A DNA stretch of 64,000 nt, taken from NCBI GenBank assembly GCA_950106755.1, contig OX467084.1:3968001-4032000 (forward strand), in the 5' to 3' direction. The notes beneath the pieces are model-generated. The model was not told the origin of the DNA, ran no database searches, and saw only the letters and a list, made by a program, of their open reading frames with translations. Positions 11,446 through 22,936 of the stretch are shown here, piece by piece. The stretch's first letter is position 1; each line of letters begins with the position of its first letter. The position numbers and the translations under genes are program-made. The DNA is from Climacium dendroides (lineage: Eukaryota > Streptophyta > Bryopsida > Hypnales > Climaciaceae).

Positions 11446-11870
11446 GGGTGATTGCAAGAAACACTTGTACTATTTGTTGCGTTTTTTAATACTATTGATG
11501 AAATCTTTAGAAGTACTTTAAAATTAGAAAACTAATTTTTAAAAAATCTTTAAAATATGACTTATGTATATACCTCTAAAATGAAGGTTTTCACCAAAGG
11601 AAATGTGTAGGAAAATTCTCTAAGTAGGAGAACTTGAAAAGTGCCAAATCTCAAGAAAATAGGACCTTTGATTCAAAAATTACTTAAAAATAATAAAAAT
11701 AAGTAAATACAAAAAATTAAAAGTGGAAATTTTTAAAAACTTTATGAAGATGGTCATATACCAAAAAACTTACAAAAATAATATTTAATATGTTTCAAAA
11801 TGCAAGCGGAAGGAAGCTCTCTTCATAGACTTCCACACCACACACAATTAATTATTTTTAAAAAACCAAA
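11446..11870. mobile_element. Truncated MITE of the GGRTSATTGCAAGAAACA family
   Basis: Only the left terminus is present (GGGTGATTGCAAGAAACAC). The interior resembles the intact copies (TCTCTAAGTAGGAGAACTTG, CTCAAGAAAATAGG). The right terminus is missing, and the element runs into the second 80-bp repeat. Confidence 0.6.
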
Positions 11871-11879
11871 AATTGAAAT

Positions 11880-11961
11880 CAACGAAATTACTTTAAAATC
11901 TCATTAAACTCGGTATGGTCCCAAATTTGCATCTGCATCATTGACAACAGTCACATTTGTG
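11880..11961. repeat. 80-bp direct repeat, copy 2
   Basis: See 11,243-11,323. It marks the border between AT-rich MITE debris and the GC-richer gene island to the right. Confidence 0.85.
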
Positions 11962-12186
11962 TAACTGTTCATATACCAAATTCTAAGCTGCTATCAAGTG
12001 AAAGTACTTTAGGTTCACCAATCGCAGACTGACCCATCTCTAGCTAGCACCCGCTTCAATTTCTAACCCTGCCGCAACATGTCAACTAATATTCCATCCG
12101 CCTGAACGAATTAATGAGTACTTCCATCTCGGTCTAAACCTTGAGCTCCTCAATCAAACCAGCTTGTGAGGGTGATCTGTCCTTAA

Positions 12187-12612
12187 TTACACGCTCCAAA
12201 TTGCCCGCAACAACAGTTCCAAATGCGTCAGGAATTCCCAGTCAAAGCGTTTTCTCTCATCGTCGAAGGCTAGCTCCAAAGCAGCAGACAAGACGCTCAA
12301 GCCTTGAAGACGATCCAGCACTTCCCGCGTCACCTGTGCAGTGAAGGGCTCGTTCACCGGATTGATGAGGCTCATGCCACCTCTGAGTGGTTGATTTATT
12401 GTACGCCTGGGAGTTGCAATGGGAGGCGGATTGGGGAGTTGAGGGATTGGGGCAAGACATGGCTGGGCTTGGCCTTGGGGACGAACTGACCCTTGCACGC
12501 AGAGCAAGCAGAATAACTGACCGGTGGAAGACCTCACTGGCACGGTCGGCGGGGTGACGGAGCAAATGCTGCAGCCGTACCGGCTTGAATGGACTCGTGA
12601 TCTCCCGTCCAT
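12187..12612 (-). pseudogene. Degenerate RING-finger paralogue
   Basis: A 141-aa open frame resembles the RING gene at 24,210-24,692 in layout. It has a CSIC pair (C14, C17), then GQLFCLLC (C35, C38), a Cys at 52, a Pro-rich linker and a C-terminal helical region. The RING metal ligands are incomplete: Gln replaces the His of the GHL motif, and the last CxxC is reduced to a single Cys. An overlapping frame of 119 aa contains MSCPNPSTP, which may hold the displaced end, so a frameshift is likely. It would not be expected to bind two zinc ions or act as an E3 ligase. It sits in a GC-richer island on the same strand as the orphan exon at 12,968-13,234. Confidence 0.5.
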
Positions 12613-12967
12613 CCAAAATGGATATATACCTGAAAAGTCGATTTCTTTATAATTATGTGGTCACCAGGTGCAGAGCTCAAAATTGTGACAATCAACAGCA
12701 GAAAGCTCTAAAAACTAGGACTGGGTGAAGATTAAGGGTTCATGTCTTTGAATATGTGACTAATTATCTACCCGAAATGACCGAAATTGGCGTTCTGACT
12801 TCCTGATAGTAATCGACCCATGAATTTTGTAATACTCGGCGCTTCAATCGGCAGTACTACGTACAGAACAATGGTGTTGATTGCTACCCGAGCTTAATTA
12901 AGTTTCAAAATTTTGTTCAAAACTTCCTGTTTGTGAGTAATGTACGCTCATAATACCGTTCGTGCAA

Positions 12968-13234
12968 CTAGGCGAGGAAATCCACCTCAGCGAACTCGAT
13001 CTGCAGATAGAGCCACCATAAGTTGTAAATAGTATTCTTCCTTCGTTCGCTGACTTTAATCCAGCGCAGGGAATCTACCTTAGTCCAATATTTAGGAGAA
13101 TGAAAGCATCCAATACATCTAAAGCCCAGACGGTCGACCTGAGAATTAGTTAAATCCATGGGAGTCATGGCCTGGGTGAAGAATATGTAAAGCTCTGAGC
13201 TCTTCCAGTCTCGGTGGTGGGGTTTGGCCAAGTA
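12968..13234 (-). CDS. Conserved orphan exon (KSSELY..TQAMTP family), minus-strand copy
   Basis: An open frame runs from just after a TCTAG acceptor to a TAG at 12,968. It reads LAKPHHRDWKSSELYIFFTQ, then AMTP, a middle part with GCFHSPKYWTKV, and a Trp/Tyr-rich end (NLWWLYLQIEFAEVDFLA). About 95 bp at its 5' end match the plus-strand fragment at 24,803-24,918 at roughly 78% identity. That match has no gaps and the frame is kept, which argues that this was selected coding sequence. Differences are mostly synonymous or conservative in the KSS(E/D)LY and TQAMTP cores. No known family is recognised. It may be the final exon of a gene starting farther upstream (near 13,430), or a relic. Confidence 0.45.
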   Translation of the reverse strand, partial: YLAKPHHRDWKSSELYIFFTQAMTPMDLTNSQVDRLGFRCIGCFHSPKYWTKVDSLRWIKVSERRKNTIYNLWWLYLQIEFAEVDFLA

Positions 13235-13454
13235 CCTAGATAGGCCAAGAGCGAAGCTGGCCTAGTCCGTCTCAGTTTTTTTCGGTTGACCACCGCGATA
13301 TAACATCTAACACACCATGCAAGACATTGTGTGGATCCCTGCGTCCCTTTTATGGGCAAATTCTTAAAATATATCAAGAGGGTTATTGCGACAAACACAG
13401 TGTCAGTGGTTTTTGTAGCGTTTTGAATGGTACACCTGGTTTTTCCCGGGAGTA

Positions 13455-14048
13455 CTATATAAGCATAGAAAAATTTTCTAAGTAGGAGAACTAGAAAAGA
13501 GCAAACTCTCATGAAAACAAGTACTTTCACATTTTCATTTGTAAAAAATGAGAAAATCAAGTTTTTTTAAAACTAAAAATTTTCCATGTGGGAAGAATTG
13601 ATAGTGATGAGATTTCACCAAAAGAATGATTTGAGAATCATCTTCAAATCTTCAATGTTTAAAAATTGTCTGAAATGGAAGTGTTGTTTGCACCCATATG
13701 GGTGACATAAAATTATATATTTTCAAAGTTCCTTTGGTATATATATATATATATGCTTTTCTACTATGCAAATAGACCACAAAAGTTTCAGCCCTAGATC
13801 ATTAAATTTGGAGACTCTTAACATAAGGAAAACTCCTAACCCTCAAAGAATGACAAATTTTAAAAAATTTTAAATTTTTTTTTTTAATTTCTAAAAAATG
13901 AAGGATTTGATTAACATCAAGTTAAACATTTGGAATTCAATAGAAATTTTATGTTCATTGAACTTATGCTTCAAAAGTTATAGCTAATGACAAGATAGTC
14001 ACTCACATTACAATAGCAAAATAATAGAACTAATATTTGTTGCAATGA
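13455..14048. mobile_element. 5'-truncated MITE of the GGRTSATTGCAAGAAACA family
   Basis: The interior (TCTAAGTAGGAGAACTAGAA, then CTCATGAAAA) and the right terminus (TTTGTTGCAATGAC) match intact copies. The left terminus is absent at the border with the GC-richer island. Part of it belongs to the inverted-repeat arm 13,788-14,482. Confidence 0.6.
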
Positions 14049-14482
14049 CTTAAGAATATTTGAGAATGATTGAAAATATTTAATAGTAAATTTATATATA
14101 TATATATATATATATTTATTTATTTGTTTATTTCTAATATTTTATTTTATACCATATACATTTTTTGGTTCTTTGAAAGATAACCTTCCTATAATTTTGA
14201 CATGTACATTTAGAATCCTTATTTGCCAACTTTGTCCTACAACTATAGTAATTCATAGGATTTTTGATGTGAATGTTGCTGTCTTTTGAATGCATAGTGA
14301 GGCAAAGGTTACATGTGACAATCAAAACAAATTTAAATATTTTTTTTAATTCCCACACCCACCTCCACAATCCAAACCTAACTCTAGCCCTAACCACCAC
14401 CCTATTTGTAATTTTAGAGTTCTTCCATATCAATCTAAAATTACAATATGCAATATCCCATATTAATCTAAAATTATAAATT
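13788..14482. repeat. Inverted repeat arm 2 flanking the central island
   Basis: This arm is the reverse complement of 10,574-11,240. Together the arms enclose about 2.5 kb holding the RING-like relic and the orphan exon. An (AT)n tract at 14,091-14,115 is longer than in the other arm. Confidence 0.85.
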
Positions 14483-14803
14483 AATTTTAGATTGATATGG
14501 GATATTCCATATTGTCATATTTGTATTCATATTATATATATTTGTATACATCTTCCATATCCATTTTCATACCCATATTTGTATTTGTATCCATACCCCA
14601 AATCAATGGCTTCGGGATTGGATTCAGTTTTTTTCTGTGAGTAGATCAATGGTTTGTATTTTTTGAGAATTAAAAGGGGGGGATTAATCAAGAATATGCT
14701 ATTTACATCTTTTCAACAAATAGTAATTCATAGAATTTCTTAATTTCTTAAGTAGAAATGTAGCTTATTTTTCTAAGTTGAAATCAAGACTTTCAAAGTA
14801 ATA

Positions 14804-15286
14804 GGGTGATTGGAAAAAACATCAAGACTTTGACTTGGTTGGATTTTGAATAGTACTCATGACTTTTTTTCTTGAGTACTTTAAAACTAGTAATTAAAAA
14901 AATAAGTTTCAAATTAAAAAGATATGGCTAACGTGTACACCATTAAAATGAAGGTAACTACCAAAGGAGATGCATAGAAAAAATCTCTAAGAAAGAGAAC
15001 TAGAAAAGTGTCAAAGGAGACCATCTCTTCCAAATTTAAGCTCAAAATTCATTTTTTTGGGTTACTAAATAGTACTCAAGTCCCTCAAATTAGCAAATGT
15101 GACATTAAATTGGAGTCTATTTTTAAACAATGATTTTTTAATTAGACAAGGTATATAATAGTCATGACTACCTTACCTACAAATCTTGGGTCATTTTTGG
15201 AGTTAGAATGCAAAATTTATGGCCAAAAAACAAATTAGCATGCATGGTGTGACATAAAATAGGACAAGTGTTTCTTGCAATCATCC
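14804..15286. mobile_element. Short MITE of the GGRTSATTGCAAGAAACA family
   Basis: The left end is GGGTGATTGGAAAAAACA and the right end, reverse-complemented, is GGATGATTGCAAGAAACA. The interior shares the AGAGAACTAGAAAAGTG motif with other copies. At 483 bp it is an internal-deletion derivative of the roughly 725-bp form. Confidence 0.7.
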
Positions 15287-16885
15287 AAAAATCAAGATGA
15301 ACTAAGGTGTCGTTTAGGGGTTAAAGATTGCATCAAAATTGTTCTAATTTTTATGCTTTCAATTGATCTTTGCATGACTTAAACCTCCCTCAAATTTATG
15401 AGGTGTGAAAATTATTAGACATTTTATTTCAAATTCATAAGCTCTATTTCTTGAAAATTTCTTCTCAGTCTAGATTTTTTTCTCATCAAGTTTATTCCTC
15501 ACTTGTTGCGCAAGCCTCAGGAATGCGTCAATCTGTGCTTTAGTGACAAGCAAAAAGTCACTTCAGAAGCCAATATTTAGGGTACTTTAGCATGCTACCA
15601 TCTACCACTAAATATCTTATGCACCATAAGATGTTGAGATAAATTTTTTATAGTAAAGTAAAGGAGGTATGGTCTCATTGATAAGATGTGAGAAGGAGTG
15701 GTGTAAAAGTATTTCTTTATGTAAAGTTTAATGTTCTTCATGAATCCTCAATGATATCAATGGGATAAATTGAAGCAAGGTGAGAGCTTAACCACTCTAG
15801 AAAAATGTAATAATAATTGTGTTCACTATAAAACTTCAAACCTCATTTAAACATTATAAATCACCTTATTTTAATCCCTAAAGAACCAAACAACGTTTTT
15901 TGGCAACATAGCGATTTTGGGCAGCTCACTACAAAAGTACAAATGGAATTTTCATTTTTTTTCATTGAAATTTTCACACAATATGTGCCCGAGGAGTAGC
16001 TTTAAGGCCCAAAAATTTCCATAACCTTTGACTACATGGTTAAAAATTTATTGTATGATATGTAGTTTTCTAACCTTAAGAAGTGCAACTGCCCAATTTT
16101 TTGCAAGGACAAAAAAAAGATTTTTGTTACTTCAAACGCTAATATCTTGCAATCTAAACAGTGAAAATTTTTGAAAATTTTTCTCCATATTTTCAAACCA
16201 AATTAATTTAAGATCCTATGGTTAGATGTATCAAAATGATTTTCTTTCAAAAATTTGGTACTTGTACTAGAGATGGCAGTTTTGGAACATTTTTGGTGAA
16301 AACATAGGCAAAATCTTTTAGGGGTTACTTAAAGTTTTATCTATTCAAGAAAAGTGGTAAATCAAATTAAATTTCACATTTATAAATCTTTTTGTAATTT
16401 AGACCTTCAATATATTTTATGGACTTAGTGCAAGAACAATAGGGAGGAACATTGTCTTATGTCATCTTTGAACTTATCCATGATTTTTGCAAATTAGAAG
16501 TTCCAAATCACAACAATTTTTGGAGGTAATATATATCTTCATACATCACAATTTTTTAATGGTCAAATTTTGAAATAAATAGTGATTTATAGTGCTTAAA
16601 TGCAATTTGAAATTCTGTTGTAAATACAGTTAGTTCATTAATTTTGACTTCACTATGAGTAGTTGAGTTCTTATATGTTCAAATTTAAGTATCTCACATG
16701 CAATGTGGTACCTCTTACAATCCTATTGTCCTACTTCTATAAAGTACATACCCCTTCTTCACATTTTTAAATCAATTTTAAGCCTACAAGAAATTAAATT
16801 AAATTCTTCAAAAACAATCTTCTTCAAATGAGTATAAATCTATATTAATTTATTTAAGTGTCTTTAGTATACTTGAGAAAGATAA
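15287..16885. other. AT-rich DNA with fragments of dispersed repeats
   Basis: No gene is seen. Bases 15,730-15,870 match one arm of the foldback family (CATGAATCCTC, GAGAGCTT, CCTCATTTAAACAT). Bases 15,880-16,080 are an inverted relative of 60,340-60,510 and 28,960-29,100 (AATTTTCACACAATATGTGC; GCAACATAGCG). Confidence 0.55.
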
Positions 16886-17611
16886 GGGTCATTGCAAGAA
16901 ACACCATTCATTTTCTGTAGTGTTTTGGTAAAATCTACATTTCAAAACCAAAATACTATGAGTATTGGGAGTATTAAGTAGTGGAACAATCTTAGCCATT
17001 GATTGAAAAAATTGACAGCTAAAAGTACCGTTGCAACTACTTGCAAGTATTGAAATAATATTATGGGAAAAAAAAAGATAGATTATCACATAAAATAGAA
17101 ACAATGAGGTATAAATTAATAATAAATGAAAAATCATGAACAAAAAAATCTCAAAATTGTCCATTTGAGAATATTTGATAGTAATCAAATTTCACCAAAA
17201 AAAATGTAGTTGACACCTTCTTCAATGTTCAGAATTGCCTATGCAAGGGAGCCCTATTTGCATAAATTTAGAGGATATAAAATAATATATTTTTAGATGC
17301 CCCTTGGTAGGCATAAGCCCACCTAATGTGGGAATAAACCACCAAAATTTTAACCCTAAATCATTCAATTTGAGTACTCTGAACATAATAAAACCCCTTA
17401 AATTTCAAATGTGACAAATTAACAAAATTTAATTTTAAATATAAAATGATTTTTTTAATTTTATAAAAAAAGAATCCAATGACCATCAAGTTAAACATGT
17501 CCAATAGGAATTTCATGTTCTTAGGACTTGAGATTCAAAAGTTGTACAAAAACATAACAATATTACTTCAATTGTGATGAACAATAGGACCAATGTTTCT
17601 TGCAATGATCC
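16886..17611. mobile_element. Full-length MITE, GGRTSATTGCAAGAAACA family
   Basis: It is 726 bp with terminal inverted repeats GGGTCATTGCAAGAAACA and, at the far end reverse-complemented, GGATCATTGCAAGAAACA. The interior is AT-rich. Open frames of 99 and 74 aa inside have no domain and are not conserved between copies. No transposase is present. The superfamily is undetermined because a clear target duplication is not visible. Confidence 0.75.
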
Positions 17612-17659
17612 ATGACTATTATTTTGGAGATAATAGGATGATCTCAATTCATTCATTTT

Positions 17660-18660
17660 TCCACCTTGTATTTGATCATTAAATCCTATTTCCTTAATTA
17701 AAGTGAGTATTTGGAATTGAATATTTTTTACACTCACGTAGTATTTGTATTTTTAAAAACTCAATATGTAAACTAAATCAATAGAGACATAAAAATTGTA
17801 AAATGAAAAATGAATTGACATCAAAAAAAATTTACAACTTGTCTTTATTCTTTCACTCCAATAATGGACGTGCTTGAAAGATCATATTTTTACATTTGAA
17901 CTTTGAAGGTTTATTTAGGCAAATTTTAAATAGATGATGGATGTAAAAGTGTTTTCTTATATATGAAGAATTCACTAAATTGTATGATATATTTATTAGA
18001 TATGCAACTTTTGTATTTTATATAGGGATCATTTGCATTAAAATGGATTAAAGGATGGCTTTTGTAAAAATTATATCAAATTAAAAAGACCAAAAATTTA
18101 GGTAAAGATCAAATTTTAAAAAATTAAATTTTAAAAATGTTGGATTGAATATATATTAAAAAAAAATCTCAATATATATGTAAAATTGAAACACCTATGC
18201 ATAGTTTTAAAAACCCATACAAGAAATTTTCTCCAATTAAAATTAAAATTCATTTGTAGTTTGTGTTTTTTTTCAACAAAAAAAATTAAAGTTTTTATTA
18301 AAAAAAAAAACAAATTTGGGTAGCTTGTCCATGATACATGTATTAAATAAAATCATATAAATAGTTTTTTAATGCTATTATTGTCCTCAGAGAATATTCA
18401 TTTCATGACTATATATAATTAGATTTTTTGTTTAAAAGACTACAAGAATTTTTTGCATTATTTAAAATAGATTATATCCCTTGAGATTGGATTAAAATAT
18501 ATTATAAGTGATTATAATCAAGGCCTTATAATATGGGAGTTGTGTACCCAAGATACATTTCACATTACAACTACCTATATCTTAATACAATAAAAAAGAA
18601 CTAGTTTCTCACATGGAGTTCAGTTGAATTTTTCATATGATTGGTGTTCAATTGGAGTTT
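17660..18660. repeat. Diverged relative of the 3' flank of block B
   Basis: The interval resembles 27,440-27,857 plus 28,584-28,660. Shared pieces include TTATTCTTTCACTCCAAT, GGCAAATTTTAAATAGAT, CATTACAACTA, AATACAATAAAA and TTAGTTTCTCACATGGA/CTAGTTTCTCACATGGA. It lacks the MITE present at 27,858-28,583 and therefore shows the unoccupied site. No genes are seen. Confidence 0.7.
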
Positions 18661-18867
18661 TTCAAATTAAATGAGATTTCTTCATTTAGTGTTTATTTGA
18701 ACTTTGTCTATACAGAACTCAATGAAAGATTTTAACATGATGTTAGATTTGTTATTTTGTCATGGACACTCAAGTTCAATGAAGTATTTTCACAGTCTGT
18801 AAACAATGTGCAATGCTTTACCACTTGTTAGATTCACATATTATCAGTTGAATGCAAAAGGAATGGA

Positions 18868-18967
18868 ATTGAGGAGGTACTAGTGATTCTAGAGTATTTA
18901 ACAGGCACAAATGGGAAATTGAGGAGGTACTAGTGATTCTAGAGTATTTAACAGGCACAAATGGGAA
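18868..18967. repeat. Perfect 50-bp tandem duplication at the inner edge of block A
   Basis: Two exact 50-bp units begin ATTGAGGAGGTACTAGTGAT. The second unit ends within a few bases of the point where homology to the left arm begins (18,962). Confidence 0.95.
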
Positions 18968-21900
18968 ATTTCGTTAAAATGGTGGCATTCCATGTGCCAT
19001 TTTCAGACCGCCTGCTCTGAATTGTAAAAGTGACATCTAGGATAGGTATAGTTTTTAGGAATCTCGGACTTTTATAGATTTAATAAATCTTTGACTTCTA
19101 TAGATTTTAGACCATACGATTTGAATTGTAAAAGTAACATCTAACACAAGTATAGATTTCAAACATCTAAAAATGGTATGGATTTAAGACATCTATGACG
19201 TTTGTACACTTCAGACCGCCCACCTTGAATTGTAAAAATTGCCAAAGTAGAGGAATTTCACCATTTTAACGATATTGACCATACAACTTTAACTATTTGA
19301 GAATATTAATTCAATGGATTGAAATTTATAATAAGAGTAGACACGAGTATTCATTTCATAAATTTAAATTAGTTGTTTTAATATTTTGAACTTAATTTTT
19401 TATTATGAACTATAATTAATGTAGTAGAGTATGTTGATTTAGTTTTGGTGGTTTGGAATATTATTGATGAGTACTTGTTCTACACAGTTTAGAGAGTCTT
19501 TTTTTTTCATGCCTTTTGAAATATGGAAAAATATAGTTGTTGATTTGTATAGTAAATGAATATAATTGTTGAGTTATTACAAATGGAAATATTTTATTCT
19601 AATTTATTTTTAATTTATTTTTAATTATTTTTATAATTTATTTATAATTTATTTATAATTAAATGCCAAAATATTTATTTATAAGATTTTATACTTATTA
19701 ATTCTCCTACTTAAATACTTAAAAATTATTCTGTATTTGATATCTTTGGGATGTAATTCTTAAGGTCTAAAAATGTTATTTTGTTTTTAATGTTTTTTAA
19801 ATATTTTTTTTTGTGAAGTACTTTGAATTTTGAAAAAGAAATGTTGAAGCAAAACACAATAAAATCAACAAGCCTTACCTATAATCACCCCTACATTTCT
19901 TGTCGTTTTTAAGATTTTGAATATTTGATTTAAGAATTTAAAGACCAATTTTTGAAGCTATATAATTTTATACCATAGGCAATACTATGGGGTGCTATTT
20001 TGTGAGCTTAGGATCATGAGTACATGAGCTTAAAGGAATATATATGTATGTTATAGGCATCAATGTTATAGAAACCTTTTATGATTTATTTATAGGTTAC
20101 CTATGTTATATTGTAAGCATCTTCAATGGTTATAAGATATCTATTTATATGTAATTATGCTCAACTTATAAGCTCACATTTCCATGTCCACATACTAGCA
20201 TTGTTGAATTTTTTTTAATGAAATTTTGTCAATTATAGATTCAATGAATGTTTGATAAACTAACAACAAGTTCTACTTGTCAAAATTAAAGATGTTTTAG
20301 GTCAAATTTGAATTCTAGGTCTAATTGAATGGTAGAGTCTCGATTGACTATACTTTCACCTAATGTAAAATTATAAATTATTTTTAATTGAATTTAAAGA
20401 ATGGAGACGTGGCACTCTCTCGTTGGCTCTTGGTGGCTCTTGTAGAAATTCCATTCTATGAAGATTGAGAATGACTATTCTTTTCCTCCAAAGGTGAAGA
20501 ATGGGCATGAAGAAGATTTAGCAAGTAAAAATTTCACCTAGCATTCACCTCACGTGCCACTTTAACCCTAGTGCTACTTTCATTGCAAATCTCTTCATTA
20601 TCGCAATTAATTGCATCACTACAATCAATTGCATCAATACTCATAGTTAACTGCATCAATACTAAAATTCAAATAATCAAGGCATTTTTTTTTTAGCTTA
20701 TTGGTAAACTTCAAACATTGGAGTCTATGATTATTTGGTCAAACATCAAAGTCTTCTACCCTAAATAGTTACTTCATTATGTCATTGAAAAATAAATGGA
20801 ATTTTTAATTTTAATTTATCAAAAATTAAGTCACATATTTTCTACAAGTCTTAGGAATCCCAAATATGTACTTAAAAAATCTGAAATTTTCTCTACATGT
20901 GTATATTTATTACATTTGGTATGTCAAACTTGGTGTGGATGAAAAAATCTTTATCAACTTGTTGTGAATGAATGATCTTTCATTACAAAGGGTTGTAGAT
21001 ACTAGATAAGAATTGAAATTTCAAAATTGAGAAGTTGATGGGTAGTCTTTGTCCTGAGAATAAAGCCAAAAATCATAATATATTCAAAAAATATAATATT
21101 TGAAGTGTCTTGAGATCAAAGCCAAAAAAATAATATTTGAACTTTCTTTCTACTAGATCAACCAAAGAATCGTAGTCTTTTCTTTCTCTTCTATCTAAAT
21201 GATGCTCATTAAAGTGTAAGTGGATGCTTGCATAGTAAATGTGTCAAGTCACTCAAGTGATGCACATCAAACCTAATTCTTTTTTGGTCGAAAATTATTA
21301 ATACAATTTTTAGATCTAGATTAAAAGTACCTTTTATATTATGCAAGAATGAAATACAAATGAGTGACTTCTAAATCCTTCAACGGCTAGATATATGAAC
21401 ACAATTCAAACTTGATATGGGGCTTGATGATTATATCATGAATCATCTATGCAAACGTAGTGACTCAACAACAAATAGTGGGGTTGACCCAAAGTAGTGA
21501 GCGTGATCACATAATCCGAAAGTTCCCACACTTGCCACGCCATGGCTACCAGTGACAAGAAGCTGCACTGGCGCAAGGATCAGCAACAACTCTATCAACA
21601 CCGTGCTCAACCAGTGCTTTGCTGTCTCTGCAATGATTTTGGCGTGAAGGATTTCAAGGATTCGTTAGCAAGCTTGGCACTTAATTTCGCGGGTTAAGGA
21701 ACACAGCATAAGAAGACTCCAAATAAAAGTCTGAATCAGGTAAGACTAAGTCGCTAAGAGAATTGAATATTGGACATACCGATATTGCAACAGGGATTTG
21801 CAAATTTAGACTTTGCCACAACAGGCACGGTAGCTCTTCGCTCATCCTCGCTGATAGTGGCTTGCAGAAAGTTTTGGGCTGCATTCATGTTCAAATACCT

Positions 21901-22509
21901 GCAATCAACCAAAATCAATTTTAATGCCATCATTGACATAATCTTAAGTAATATCTTGGAATTTACACATTCCACCTCCACTTCATTCAAAATATAAAAG
22001 CAGCTGTTAATATGGGGTGACAGTATTCTTTGATCGGTTCTCTGAACAACCTGAGTAATACTATCCTTTCACACTGAGACATGAGACCGAAATCTTTACC
22101 TGAGCTATATATTTTCTGGCCTGAAATTAGAGCTTGGTGAAGATATATCATATGTCACAAGTTTTGGTTTGTTGAATGTCGCCAATTTAACGGAATGGAA
22201 GTGTAGGGCAGTCGAGCTGCCAAACCATCCTGAAGAGATACAATCCAGTACCATCCAATACACGATTTTGGAACACGTACTTAAATCTCTAGCTGCATGT
22301 ATCCCAGTGTAGCTACATTCAACGGATAGCCTAGCTACTTGTGTATATGATTTGCAACAGTAACTGTCGCAGGAGGTACTAATCAGTTGCAAGAATCCTC
22401 GTCGTCCTCCTCCTGGATCAACTGGAGACCGGTCACATCCTCGAAAACAGTGCGAGCGAATTTCCAAGAACGCATCACCCCTTTGCCAAATGCTGCAGCC
22501 ATGAGCAAC
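18962..22509. repeat. Segmental duplication block A, right (inverted) arm
   Basis: This is the reverse complement of 1-3,648. The outer part, toward 22,509, is indistinguishable from the left arm in the lines compared. The inner part (18,962 to about 20,890) is diverged and carries private indels. Homology may extend right of 22,509, but its partner lies outside the window. Confidence 0.93.
21780..21898 (-). CDS. Putative internal exon of an unrecognised gene (block A, right)
   Basis: This is the exact inverted copy of the exon-like segment at 612-730, with the same acceptor, donor and 40-codon open frame. The following candidate acceptor is at 21,628. It lies downstream of the small-protein gene on the same strand. 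Product and expression are unknown. Confidence 0.3.
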
Positions 22510-22736
22510 GGAAAGTCGGAGCTCCCGTCCGCAATCTCGACCGTCTTCTTCATCGCATTCACGGCACGACGGGATGCTCTCCGGTCCGCCTTGCTGATTC
22601 GGCGTTGCTGCCTGATCGATCGTTCATTCCTGGTGGATCGTTCATTACCGATCAACAGATTCTGCCCACGAAGTGTTGAAGCTCGATTTGCGGCAGGTCT
22701 GTCACTTCCATTCTCCATGGACCTGGAGGACGACAT
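22383..22736 (-). CDS. Small basic protein with acidic tail (117 aa), unrecognised
   Basis: The ORF begins MSSSRSMENGSDR. Two imperfect repeats (NERSTR, NERSIR) lead into an Arg-rich region (QQRRISKADRRASRRAV), then a hydrophobic/basic helix (LLMAAAFGKGVMRSWKF), and it ends in EEDDEDSCN. The Arg-rich stretch could bind nucleic acid or serve as a nuclear signal (inference). Upstream on the same strand is an intron of 160 bases (22,777-22,936) with consensus ends CAG|GTAAGT and TTTTGCAG|CG. The ATG used here follows an in-frame TGA in exon 2, so that intron would lie in the 5' UTR. An upstream ATG (23,021) opens a different, overlapping frame. The C-terminal third is duplicated at 2-127. Confidence 0.5.
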   Translation of the reverse strand: MSSSRSMENGSDRPAANRASTLRGQNLLIGNERSTRNERSIRQQRRISKADRRASRRAVNAMKKTVEIADGSSDFPLLMAAAFGKGVMRSWKFARTVFEDVTGLQLIQEEDDEDSCN

Positions 22737-22776
22737 TGGCCCTCGTCCGCGATCGATCCAGCGAGCAATTCAAGCG

Positions 22777-22936
22777 CTGCAAAATGAACAATCAACGATA
22801 TCAACATGACTTATCAACAGTAATTGAAGGTCTTCGGGTGCTGTCAATGGCTCTAACCGGCAGAAACTCCCGTGCAGCTAGCAAACAAGTGATCTAGAAA
22901 ACTGAAGCTAGAAAATGGACTGAAGGTGGAACTTAC
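22777..22936 (-). other. Probable 5'-UTR intron of the small-protein gene
   Basis: The donor CAG|GTAAGT and the acceptor ATTTTGCAG|CG are both close to consensus. The flanking exon 1 contains an ATG at 23,021 that reads MHSIICDLGSEG and, after splicing, runs out of frame across the main ORF start before stopping. It could be a regulatory upstream ORF. Confidence 0.55.

Noticed and set aside
13165..13560. 131-aa minus-strand ORF
   Set aside because: It crosses from MITE sequence into the gene island and overlaps the conserved orphan exon in a different frame; the gap-free alignment supports the other frame.
18868..18967. Two short direct repeats considered as a CRISPR-like array
   Set aside because: They are adjacent with no spacers and only two units; this is a tandem duplication in a eukaryotic context.
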